Assembly: GCA_910583615.1 (NCBI GenBank)
Contig: CAJTXP010000071.1
Coordinates: forward strand, 1-15,128
Reading direction: 5' to 3'
Length of the DNA stretch: 15,128 nucleotides
Origin: an uncultured Lachnospiraceae bacterium
GTDB lineage: Bacteria > Bacillota > Clostridia > Lachnospirales > Lachnospiraceae
This document shows positions 5,385 through 12,687 of the stretch, piece after piece. The notes below the pieces were generated by a model, which did not search any database, was not told the origin of the DNA, and saw only the letters and a list, made by a program, of their open reading frames with translations. The first letter of the stretch is position 1; each line of letters starts with the position of its first letter. The position numbers and the translations under genes were made by a program.

Positions 5385-6869
5385 ATGAACAACATTCCAA
5401 AGGTAAAAATCGGTATCGTGGCGGTGAGCCGCGACTGTTTCCCGGAGTCTCTGTCCGTGAACAGGAGAAAAGCGCTGGTGGCGGCGTATGAGGCAAAGTA
5501 TGACGCGGCTGACATCTATGAATGCCCGGTCTGCATCGTGGAGAGCGAGATCCATATGGTGCAGGCGCTTAATGACGTAAAGGCTGCAGGCTGCAACGCG
5601 CTGGTCGTCTATCTTGGCAACTTCGGCCCGGAGATTTCCGAGACGCTGCTGGCGAAACATTTCGAAGGACCGAAGATGTTTGTGGCGGCGGCGGAGGAGT
5701 CCGGCGACAACCTGGTTCAGGGCCGCGGGGACGCTTACTGCGGCATGCTGAATGCAAGCTACAATCTGGCGCTTCGGAATATCCGGGCATACATACCGGA
5801 ATATCCGGTAGGGACGGCGGAGGAGTGCGCGGACATGATCCACGAATTCCTTCCCATTGCAAGGGCCGTTGTCGGACTTTCCGATCTGAAGATCATCAGC
5901 TTCGGACCACGCCCGCTGAACTTCCTGGCGTGCAATGCGCCCATCAAGCAGCTCTATAACCTGGGCGTGGAGATCGAGGAGAACTCCGAACTGGACCTGT
6001 TCGAGGCGTTCAATAAGCATGCGGACGATCCCCGGATTCCGGAGGTCGTAAAAGACATGGAAGCGGAGCTTGGAGAGGGCAACAAAAAGCCGGAGATCCT
6101 TCCGAAGCTGGCGCAGTATGAGCTGACGCTTCTTGACTGGATCGAGGAGCACAAAGGTTATCGTAAATATGTGGCGATCGCAGGCAAATGCTGGCCGGCG
6201 TTCCAGACCCAGTTTGGTTTCGTTCCCTGCTATGTGAACAGCCGCCTGACCGGCCGGGGCATCCCGGTATCCTGCGAGGTGGATATCTACGGCTGCTTAA
6301 GCGAGTTCATCGGCACCTGCGTCAGCGACGATGTGGTGACGCTTCTGGATATCAACAACACGGTGCCCTATGACATCTACAATGAGGACATCAAGGGCAA
6401 ATACGACTATACCAGCAACGACGTATTCATGGGCTTCCACTGCGGCAACACCAGCACGAAGAAGCTGTCCTTCTGCCAGATGAAGTATCAGCTCATCATG
6501 GCGAGAAGCCTTCCGGAGGAAGTGACCCAGGGCACCCTGGAGGGCGATATCACGCCGGGCGACATCACCTTCTTCCGCCTGCAGAGCACGGCAGACTGTA
6601 AGCTGCGCGCGTATGTGGCCAACGGAGAGGTTCTTCCGGTGGCAACCCGTTCCTTCGGCGGCATCGGCATCTTCGCCATTCCGGAGATGAAGCGCTTCTA
6701 CCGTCATGTACTGATCGAAGGCAATTACCCGCATCACGGCGCGGTGGCATTCGGGCACTACGGAAAGGCGCTGTACGAAGTCTTCAAATATATCGGTGTG
6801 GATGTAAACGAGATCGGTTACAACCAGCCGGCAGGCGTACGCTATCCGACGGAGAATCCGTTCGCATAA
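5385..6869 (+). CDS. L-fucose/L-arabinose isomerase family protein
   Basis: A 494-residue metal-dependent aldose-ketose isomerase of the FucI/AraA fold. The N-terminal alpha/beta domains (residues 1-260) include IGIVAVSRDCFPES and LVVYLGNFGPE. Catalytic and metal positions expected from E. coli FucI (Glu, Asp, His) correspond to E298 in SCEVDIYG, D322 in LLDINN and a histidine in PHHGAVAFGHYG (H450/H451). AGGAGG lies 8 bases upstream of the ATG, and the gene is 28 bases after DUF4867. Next to XylB it probably makes the ketopentose that XylB phosphorylates. The substrate could be D-xylose, D-arabinose or L-arabinose/L-fucose-like; xylF downstream favours xylose, but classical xylose isomerase (XylA) is an unrelated protein. 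No transcription terminator with a U-tract follows. Confidence 0.85.
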   Translation: MNNIPKVKIGIVAVSRDCFPESLSVNRRKALVAAYEAKYDAADIYECPVCIVESEIHMVQALNDVKAAGCNALVVYLGNFGPEISETLLAKHFEGPKMFVAAAEESGDNLVQGRGDAYCGMLNASYNLALRNIRAYIPEYPVGTAEECADMIHEFLPIARAVVGLSDLKIISFGPRPLNFLACNAPIKQLYNLGVEIEENSELDLFEAFNKHADDPRIPEVVKDMEAELGEGNKKPEILPKLAQYELTLLDWIEEHKGYRKYVAIAGKCWPAFQTQFGFVPCYVNSRLTGRGIPVSCEVDIYGCLSEFIGTCVSDDVVTLLDINNTVPYDIYNEDIKGKYDYTSNDVFMGFHCGNTSTKKLSFCQMKYQLIMARSLPEEVTQGTLEGDITPGDITFFRLQSTADCKLRAYVANGEVLPVATRSFGGIGIFAIPEMKRFYRHVLIEGNYPHHGAVAFGHYGKALYEVFKYIGVDVNEIGYNQPAGVRYPTENPFA

Positions 6870-6877
6870 AATGCTTT

Positions 6878-6979
6878 GCCCGAAAGGGCTGACAGAAGAG
6901 GCGGCTCCTGTATCAGGTCTTATTTGCGTGAAATGAACCAGATACAGAAGCCGCCTTTGCATCCGCCGTGGACGGCGGG
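6878..6979 (+). promoter_or_regulatory. Three consecutive RNA hairpins between the isomerase and sensor operons
   Basis: In order: GCCC-GAAA-GGGC (6878-6889), a small hairpin with a GNRA loop; a long stem AGGCGGCT (6899-6906) / AGCCGCCT (6949-6956) continuing as CTGTATC (6908-6914) / GATACAG (6941-6947) with inner GGT/ACC and ATTT/AAAT pairs; and CCGCCG (6963-6968) / CGGCGG (6973-6978). Only TTT follows the big stem, so intrinsic termination would be weak. A possible -10 TATAAA at 7004-7009 lacks a clear -35. This may be an attenuator, an mRNA processing site or a novel structured leader. Confidence 0.55.
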
Positions 6980-7050
6980 AAAAGCAGGGGAGGAGCAGCG
7001 GCTTATAAAACGACGGCTGCGTATGATCCGGGGAAACGGGGAGGCTTGTG

Positions 7051-8070
7051 ATGGATCAAAGAAAACGTATGGTATTTGTGTTCTGTCTGGCGGTGATCCT
7101 TGGATGCCTTGTGTTTTTGTGGCAGCGTTTTTACGAGCTGAGCAGGAGCGATGAAAGAGAATTTGAGATTTATGACCGTCATTATGTGATGATAACAGGA
7201 AGAGAAGACAGCGATTTCTGGGACCGGGTCTATGAAAGCGCACAGGAGGAGGGAAAAGAGCGCGGCGTCTATGTGGAGCGTTTCGGGGAGGATCTGTCGG
7301 TGAAATACAGCCGGAATGAGCTTTTGAGGCTGGCCATGCAGGCGTCTGTGGATGGAATCATCGTTCCGGGAGATGAAGAGGAGGAGACCATCGCGCTTCT
7401 GCAGGAGGTGGTGGAGCAGGGGATTCCGGTGGTGAATGTGCTGCAGGACAGTACGGGAAGCATCCGCCAGTGTTTTGTAGGGAACAACAGCTACAACCTG
7501 GGGCAGGACTACGGCCGCCAGATTCTGGAACTGCTTGCGGAGGAGGAAGACGATAACCCGCGGGAAGGGGAGCCGGCGGACGTGCTGGTCCTGGTGGACG
7601 AGACGCGGATGGATACCAGCCAGAATCTGATCCTTCTGGGAATTCGCGAAACGCTGGAACAGGCGGAAACAGAGGTTGGAAAGGTGGCTGTGGAAACCAG
7701 TCCGGTAGACAACAGCAGGAGTTTCAGCTCGGAAGAATCCATTCGGGACATTTTTCTGAATTCGGAGAGGCTTCCGGATATTCTGGTATGCTTAAGCGCG
7801 GTACATACGAGATGCGCCTATCAGGCGGCTGTTGATTACAATAAGGTAGGGACGGTGCAGCTGCTTGGATACTACGATTCGGATGCGATTCTGGATGCGG
7901 TGGCAAAAAAGATTCTTTATTCCACGATCGCGCCGGATACAGAGCAGATGGGGCGGCTCTGCGTACAGGCGCTGGATGAGTACGTGGAAACCGGTTATAC
8001 CAACAATTACATGGCGGTGGATACGCATCTGATCCGGGCGGAAGAGGCAGAAAGGCTGGTGGGCGAGTGA
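7051..8070 (+). CDS. Membrane-anchored sugar-binding sensor protein (XylFII-like)
   Basis: A 339-residue extracytoplasmic binding protein of the Peripla_BP_4 type. A hydrophobic segment at residues 7-24 (MVFVFCLAVILGCLVFLW) has no lipobox cysteine placement, so it is an uncleaved membrane anchor. The binding domain starts near HYVMITGREDSDFWDRVYES. It contains VDGIIVPGD, GIPVVNVLQD, FVGNNSYNLGQDYG and LLGYYDSDAILDAV, each typical of this fold. It lies directly before a LytS-type kinase and a YesN-type regulator, the arrangement of XylFII-LytS-YesN, in which the anchored protein binds D-xylose and activates the kinase. The ATG at 7051 (GGGGAGG upstream, 6 bases) is preferred over an adjoining GTG at 7048. 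The pocket residues were not checked, so the ligand is inferred from context. Confidence 0.8.
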   Translation: MDQRKRMVFVFCLAVILGCLVFLWQRFYELSRSDEREFEIYDRHYVMITGREDSDFWDRVYESAQEEGKERGVYVERFGEDLSVKYSRNELLRLAMQASVDGIIVPGDEEEETIALLQEVVEQGIPVVNVLQDSTGSIRQCFVGNNSYNLGQDYGRQILELLAEEEDDNPREGEPADVLVLVDETRMDTSQNLILLGIRETLEQAETEVGKVAVETSPVDNSRSFSSEESIRDIFLNSERLPDILVCLSAVHTRCAYQAAVDYNKVGTVQLLGYYDSDAILDAVAKKILYSTIAPDTEQMGRLCVQALDEYVETGYTNNYMAVDTHLIRAEEAERLVGE

Positions 8071-9623
8071 TGGGCCTGACGCAGGTTTCCCGGAATCCGG
8101 GCGTATTTCTGAAGAAAAAATGGAGATATCTGACGCTCCGGCAGAAGCTTACGGCCCTTTTCCTGCTGACTGCGGTTATCATTCTGGCGGTGAATCTCTA
8201 TATGTTTGCACTGATCAACCGGATGACCGGCAGAGTGGAGGAAGTCTATATCAGCAATGTGAGCCTGAATGAGCTTTCCGGGGCGCTGGATCGGGTGCAG
8301 GAAAGCATGGAGGAATACCTGAACACCAAGAGTTCCGACGCCATGGAAGATTACTACAGGAGCGAACAGGCTTACCGGGAGCTGATGGAAGGGCTGAATA
8401 CCCGGACCACGGACAACCAGATGCTTTTGACGGAAAAGAACATCCATGGCCTGTCCGAGAGCTATCTTGTGCTGGCGGAGGAGGCGATCCAGGCCAAGCG
8501 GGGCAGGAACGTGGAAAAATACGGACAGCTGTATGAGGACGCGGATCTTCTGTACAACGAGATCCATACTTTTATCTACAGCCTGAACAACGCGCAGTTT
8601 AAGGATAACTCCAGAAATTATCAGGTGCTTCTGGACTCGCTGCGCTATATGGAACTGATCAGCATCGTGGTGTTGTTCCTGGTCCTTCTGGGAAACATCA
8701 GCCTGATTGTCGTAAGTACCAGAAGCGTGACCATGCCGCTGCATCAGCTCGCCAGAGCGGCGGGGGAGGTGTCCGGCGGCAATTTTGACATCGGCAGGAT
8801 TCCGGTTCAGAGTATGGACGAGGTGGGGATCGTGACCAATACGTTCAATGAGATGGTGGAGAACATCCGGAATTACATCGAGCAGCTGCGGGTGACCATG
8901 GAGCGCGAAAACCGGCTGAAGGAGCGGGAACTGATGATGCAGAGCCACTTAAAGGACGCCCAGCTGAAATACCTGCAGGCCCAGATCAATCCGCATTTCC
9001 TGTTCAATACCCTGAATGCCGGCGTTCAGCTGGCCATGATGGAGGAAGCGGACAAAACCGGGCGCTTTCTGGAAAATGTGGCGGAGTTTTTCCGGTACAA
9101 TGTACGTAAAAACGATGAGGACGCGGCGCTTCGGGAGGAGATTCATCTGGTGGACAATTACGTCTATATCCTGAACGTCCGGTTTGCTGGAGAGATCCTT
9201 TTTACCAAAGAAGTGGACGAATCGCTTCTGAATGTCCGGGTGCCCAGTATGATCCTTCAGCCGCTGGTGGAGAACGCCTTCAATTACGGGATTCGGAATA
9301 TCAGCTGGACAGGCAGGATCGAACTGTCGGTCTATCAAAAGGGAGGAGAGATCTGCATCAGTATCTGGGACAATGGTGCGGGCATGGAACAGGAGCGAAT
9401 TGATCAGGTGCTGTCCGGCCGGGCGCAGGGGGCGGAGACGGACGCCGGTTCCAACGGCGTAGGTATGAAAAATGTGATGGAACGGCTGAGGCTGTATTTT
9501 CATGACCGGGCAAGGCTCAGCATTTTCAGTGAAGGCAAAAACACAGGCACGGAAGTACTGATTATAATTCCTGAGAAAGCAGATGGGGAACTTGAATCGG
9601 AGGATGACAGATGTACAGAGTAA
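8070..9623 (+). CDS. LytS/YesM-type sensor histidine kinase
   Basis: A 517-residue membrane kinase. Two transmembrane segments (about 27-49 and 196-217) bracket an extracytoplasmic helical region of about 145 residues. A HAMP linker follows (about 218-270, with the MDEVGIVTNTFNEMV core), then a coiled region. The dimerisation/phosphoacceptor motif is LQAQINPHFLFNTLN with His309. The ATPase part carries PLVENAFNYG (N-box, from residue 398), WDNGAGM (D434) and NGVGMKNVMERL. These motifs are diagnostic of the His_kinase (YesM/LytS) family, whose partners are AraC-type regulators. The ATG overlaps the preceding stop by one base, so translation is coupled to the sensor. The most likely job is to receive the ligand signal from the anchored binding protein through its outer domain and phosphorylate the next gene's product. 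Confidence 0.9.
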   Translation: MGLTQVSRNPGVFLKKKWRYLTLRQKLTALFLLTAVIILAVNLYMFALINRMTGRVEEVYISNVSLNELSGALDRVQESMEEYLNTKSSDAMEDYYRSEQAYRELMEGLNTRTTDNQMLLTEKNIHGLSESYLVLAEEAIQAKRGRNVEKYGQLYEDADLLYNEIHTFIYSLNNAQFKDNSRNYQVLLDSLRYMELISIVVLFLVLLGNISLIVVSTRSVTMPLHQLARAAGEVSGGNFDIGRIPVQSMDEVGIVTNTFNEMVENIRNYIEQLRVTMERENRLKERELMMQSHLKDAQLKYLQAQINPHFLFNTLNAGVQLAMMEEADKTGRFLENVAEFFRYNVRKNDEDAALREEIHLVDNYVYILNVRFAGEILFTKEVDESLLNVRVPSMILQPLVENAFNYGIRNISWTGRIELSVYQKGGEICISIWDNGAGMEQERIDQVLSGRAQGAETDAGSNGVGMKNVMERLRLYFHDRARLSIFSEGKNTGTEVLIIIPEKADGELESEDDRCTE

Positions 9624-11209
9624 TGCTGGCGGATGACGAGGGGATCGTACTGGATTCCCTGAAGATGATTATAGAGAAACATTTTCCCGGGCAGTGTCAG
9701 CTGGAGACGGCAAAGACCGGAAGGGATGTGATCGAACTGGCGGAGAGCTTTCGGCCGGATCTTGCGTTTATGGATATTCAGATGCCGGGAATCAACGGGA
9801 TCGATGCGATCCGTGAGATCAAGAAGAGCAGCCCTTCCGTGGAGTTCATCATCCTGTCCGCCTATGACAAATTTGACTATGCAAAAGAGGCCATCAATCT
9901 GGGGGTGCTGGAATATGTGAACAAGCCTTTCTCCGAAAAAAGCATCACGGAGGTGCTGGGGAAGGCGCTGAAGGCCATTGATTCCAGACGGAAGAAACGA
10001 AGCGACGATCTCCGGATCAGGGAGAAGATGGAGACGGTCACGCCGATTATTGAAAACGGGTTCATCTATGCCATTATGTTTCAGGAGATTTCCATGGAGG
10101 ATGTGGAAAATTACAAGCAGCTGCTGGGGCTTACGGCGGATTATGGATGCATGCTGGCGCTGGCGGTGGGAGACGACCAGCACGGGAACCGGATGACGAA
10201 TGCGGTGGGTGCAGGCGTCCGGACCCAGCTGAACTATACAAGGGTCCGGGAGATGCTGAAAGAAACCTGGGACTGTGTGGTGGGATCGGTCATTTCCAAT
10301 AAGATACCGGTCTTTCTGCCCATGAAAAACCGGAAGATGGACTATGAGGAACGTATCGGCATGATTGATGTGGGCAGGGAACTGACCCGGAAATTAAAGA
10401 AAGCCACGGACGTCACCTTTCGGATCGGCATCGGCTCCATCCGGAAGCTGAATAAAAGTATGGATTCCTATGAAGAGGCGCTGAAGGCGCTGGTCAATTC
10501 CACAGGCAGCGTGGCCCATGTGGATGATCTGCCGATCCAGTGCCGGTACGATGAGGAATATCCCATTGAACTGGAGAAGGAGCTGTTCGACTGCCTGAAA
10601 AGCGGGATGGTGGAGGCGTGCGGACAGGCGGCGGAGCAGTTTTTTGACTGGATGCTGGACAATTATGACGGAAAAAATCTGAGCGTCCGTCTGAAAACGC
10701 TGGAGTTTGTGCTGTTCGCGGAGCATGAGGCCTATCTGGAGGGCGGCATGACCTATCATTTCCTGGACCGGGAGGATTATCTGCCGCTGGTGATGAATGC
10801 GGAGCAGAACCGTGACCTGCGCACCTGGTTTGTGGAAAAGTTCAAGGAAAACTGCAGGAATATGACGACTAAAAAGGAGGAGCACGAGAACCGTCTGGTG
10901 GTGCGGGCGCAGAATTATATCCAGGAAAACTATCAAAAGGACCTGTCACTGGACGAGATTTCCCGCCATATGGATCTGAGCCCCTATTATTTCAGCAAGC
11001 TTTTTAAAGAAGAGACGGGGAGCAATTTTGTGGAGTATGTGACCAATCTTCGGATTCAGAAGGCGAAGGAGCTGCTGGCGGGAGACGGGGGCAGCATGAA
11101 GGAGATCTGTGCGGCGGTGGGATACAGCGATCCCAACTATTTCAGCCGCATTTTCAAGAAAAACGTGGGAGTGACCCCTACGGAATACAGGGAGAGGGAG
11201 AGAGGATGA
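9611..11209 (+). CDS. YesN-type response regulator with AraC DNA-binding domain
   Basis: A 532-residue regulator. The receiver domain (1-120) has acid-pocket D8 and D9, phosphoacceptor D55 in FMDIQMPG, S83 in ILSAYDKFDYA and K105 in YVNKPF. A long central region (about 125-425) of unrecognised but family-typical type follows. The C-terminal AraC domain (about 429-532) has both helix-turn-helix units: SLDEISRHMDLSPYYFSKLF and MKEICAAVGYSDPNYFSRIF, ending in GVTPTEYR. The gene overlaps the kinase by 13 bases and has GGAGG 7 bases before its ATG. In the related XylFII-LytS-YesN system this protein activates xylose transporter genes. Its binding sites are probably direct repeats; none could be assigned in the window. 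Confidence 0.92.
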   Translation: MYRVMLADDEGIVLDSLKMIIEKHFPGQCQLETAKTGRDVIELAESFRPDLAFMDIQMPGINGIDAIREIKKSSPSVEFIILSAYDKFDYAKEAINLGVLEYVNKPFSEKSITEVLGKALKAIDSRRKKRSDDLRIREKMETVTPIIENGFIYAIMFQEISMEDVENYKQLLGLTADYGCMLALAVGDDQHGNRMTNAVGAGVRTQLNYTRVREMLKETWDCVVGSVISNKIPVFLPMKNRKMDYEERIGMIDVGRELTRKLKKATDVTFRIGIGSIRKLNKSMDSYEEALKALVNSTGSVAHVDDLPIQCRYDEEYPIELEKELFDCLKSGMVEACGQAAEQFFDWMLDNYDGKNLSVRLKTLEFVLFAEHEAYLEGGMTYHFLDREDYLPLVMNAEQNRDLRTWFVEKFKENCRNMTTKKEEHENRLVVRAQNYIQENYQKDLSLDEISRHMDLSPYYFSKLFKEETGSNFVEYVTNLRIQKAKELLAGDGGSMKEICAAVGYSDPNYFSRIFKKNVGVTPTEYRERERG

Positions 11210-12333
11210 GAAAACGATCCAGGAAAAAAAGGCATATCTGCTGCGGGCTGCTTCTGTGCCTGGTTCTGCTGTCCGGCTGCCGGGAACAGGGGGATCTGGA
11301 AACCGCAGGAGAGGAGTCGGAGACAGGAATACAGATCGGCATCACCTTTGACTCCTTCATCATTGAACGCTGGCAGAGAGACCGGGATGTGTTCGTATCC
11401 ACGGCTCAGGAACTGGGAGCGGAGGTCAATGTGCAGAACGCCAACGGGGATATGAAGGAGCAGATTGCGCAGATCGATTATTTTATCCAGAAGAAGATGG
11501 ACGTGATCGTGGTGGTTATGGTGGCCAGCGAGGAGGATGAAAGCGGCCTGATCGAGGCGGTGGGGCGGGCGCAGAAGGCGGGGATCCCGGTGGTGGCCTA
11601 TGACCGTCTGATCCTGAATGCGGATGTGGACCTCTATATTTCCTTTGACAACGTTCAGGTGGGACGGCTTATGGCAGAGCATATGCGGGAGCATCTGAGC
11701 GAAGGCGGCGAGCTTCTGCAGGTGTGCGGTCCCATGGCGGACTACAACGTACCGCAGGTCATGGAAGGCTTTGCGGAAGTCCTCGAGGGCAGTGGCCTGA
11801 AGATCATGGAGACCGAGTATGCGGAAGGATGGCTTGCAGAGACCGGATTTACCGCCACAGGCGCCTATCTGAAGACGCACTACGAGGTGGACGGGATCAT
11901 GGGCGGCAACGACAGCATCGCCGGCCATGCGGTCCGCGCCCTGTCGGAACGCCGCATGGCGGGAAAGGTGTGCGTGGTGGGGCAGGACGCGGATCTGGAC
12001 GCCTGCCAGCGCATCGTGGAGGGGACTCAGTGCATGACCGTGTACAAACCGGTGGAGAAGCTGGCCAGGCGCGCGGCGGAACTGTCTGTGGCCCTGGCGG
12101 AGGGAAGCCGGATCGTGACGGCGGATGCAGCCGGATCTGATGCTGCATCCGCCGGCGGGAATTCCGGTACAACTCCGCAGGAGATAAAGGTCCAGGACTC
12201 CATCCATGACGGGACGTGGCAGGTCCCTTACGAATGTCTGGAGCCGACGGCGGTCACAAGGGAAAATATGGACGAGGTGATCACCGGGAAATATCATGAA
12301 GAAAGCGATATCTATCTGAACGTCCGGAATTAA
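11206..12333 (+). CDS. xylF: D-xylose-binding lipoprotein of an ABC transporter (XylF type)
   Basis: A 375-residue lipoprotein. A basic start (MRKRSRKKRH) and hydrophobic core precede the lipobox LLSGC, so the mature protein begins at C25. The binding domain follows E. coli XylF landmark by landmark: ITFDSFIIERWQRDRDVF, VAYDRLI, YISFDN, EGWLAETG, GGNDS, VGQDADLDACQRI, EGTQCMTVYKPVEKLA and a VPYECLEPTAVTREN-type end. The R-x-x-R-D, YDR, GND, QDAD and VYK positions match sugar-contact regions in the family. An Ala/Gly/Ser-rich insert (about residues 305-325) is unusual. The start overlaps the regulator stop (ATGA). No xylG or xylH gene follows; the next genes belong to a restriction-modification locus, so either the permease and ATPase are elsewhere or this protein now serves mainly in sensing. 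Confidence 0.88.
   Translation: MRKRSRKKRHICCGLLLCLVLLSGCREQGDLETAGEESETGIQIGITFDSFIIERWQRDRDVFVSTAQELGAEVNVQNANGDMKEQIAQIDYFIQKKMDVIVVVMVASEEDESGLIEAVGRAQKAGIPVVAYDRLILNADVDLYISFDNVQVGRLMAEHMREHLSEGGELLQVCGPMADYNVPQVMEGFAEVLEGSGLKIMETEYAEGWLAETGFTATGAYLKTHYEVDGIMGGNDSIAGHAVRALSERRMAGKVCVVGQDADLDACQRIVEGTQCMTVYKPVEKLARRAAELSVALAEGSRIVTADAAGSDAASAGGNSGTTPQEIKVQDSIHDGTWQVPYECLEPTAVTRENMDEVITGKYHEESDIYLNVRN
12121..12152. repeat. Inverted repeat inside xylF linker
   Basis: GCGGATGCAGC (12121-12131) and GCTGCATCCGC (12142-12152) are perfect 11-bp arms with a 10-base loop. They encode ADAAGSDAASA in an insert absent from the E. coli protein. The repeat may mark how the linker arose, or it may be a by-product of alternating Ala/Asp codons. 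Confidence 0.5.
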
Positions 12334-12351
12334 AGCCGGGCGTTCTGCGTC

Positions 12352-12369
12352 TGTTTGAGTTCTCAAACA
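12352..12369. promoter_or_regulatory. Palindrome upstream of the restriction-modification promoter
   Basis: TGTTTGAG and CTCAAACA form 8-bp arms around two bases, immediately before the -35 box at 12376. No U-tract follows, so it is a poor terminator for xylF. Its position fits an operator, and the small HTH protein encoded next is an obvious candidate to bind it. Confidence 0.5.
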
Positions 12370-12375
12370 ATCTGA

Positions 12376-12404
12376 TTGTAATTACGACAGGCGTATGCTA
12401 TAAT
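12376..12404 (+). promoter_or_regulatory. Strong promoter of the HTH-hsdM-hsdS operon
   Basis: -35 TTGTAA (12376-12381), a 17-base spacer and a perfect -10 TATAAT (12399-12404) preceded by TGC, an extended -10. It lies about 50 bases before the HTH gene's ATG. It gives the locus transcription independent of the xylose operon. Confidence 0.75.
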
Positions 12405-12455
12405 TTACCCTGTCACTGAAGTTAATCGTATGGACGGAACTGCGGAGATTTTTAT

Positions 12456-12674
12456 ATGGTACATGAGAGAACAAAAGTCAATTACAAACCATTGTGGAAA
12501 ATACTGATTGACAGGGATATGTCAAAGGCGCAGCTCAGGGAAGAAGCTTCCATTTCAAGAAGCACGGTATTTAAGATGGTAAACAACGAATATGTTGCTA
12601 TGGATGTGCTGGTAAGGATTTGCATGGCGCTTGACTGCGGAATGGATGACATAGTGGAAATTGAAAGATACTGA
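12456..12674 (+). CDS. Small XRE/Cro-type helix-turn-helix regulator
   Basis: A 72-residue protein that is almost entirely a Cro/C1-type helix-turn-helix: WKILIDRDMSKAQLREEASI, then SRSTVFKMVNNEYVAMDVLV and a closing helix RICMALDCGMDDIVEI. This is the HTH_26/XRE kind often placed at the head of mobile or defence loci. GGAG lies 9 bases upstream of the ATG. It is 13 bases before hsdM and shares its promoter, so it may act like a controller protein that regulates the methylase and specificity genes, perhaps through the palindrome at 12352-12369. That role is inference; only the fold and position are visible. Confidence 0.82.
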   Translation: MVHERTKVNYKPLWKILIDRDMSKAQLREEASISRSTVFKMVNNEYVAMDVLVRICMALDCGMDDIVEIERY

Positions 12675-12687
12675 TGGAGGGAGTAAG

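Noticed and set aside
5067..6152. A 361-codon minus-strand frame opposite the isomerase gene
   Set aside because: Low-complexity composition, no domain, and fully antisense to a conserved enzyme gene.
11137..12366. A 409-codon minus-strand frame opposite xylF
   Set aside because: An antisense shadow; the plus strand has a lipobox and complete XylF landmarks.
12353..12368. Intrinsic terminator after xylF
   Set aside because: The palindrome is short and AT-rich and is not followed by a U-tract, so an operator is the better reading.
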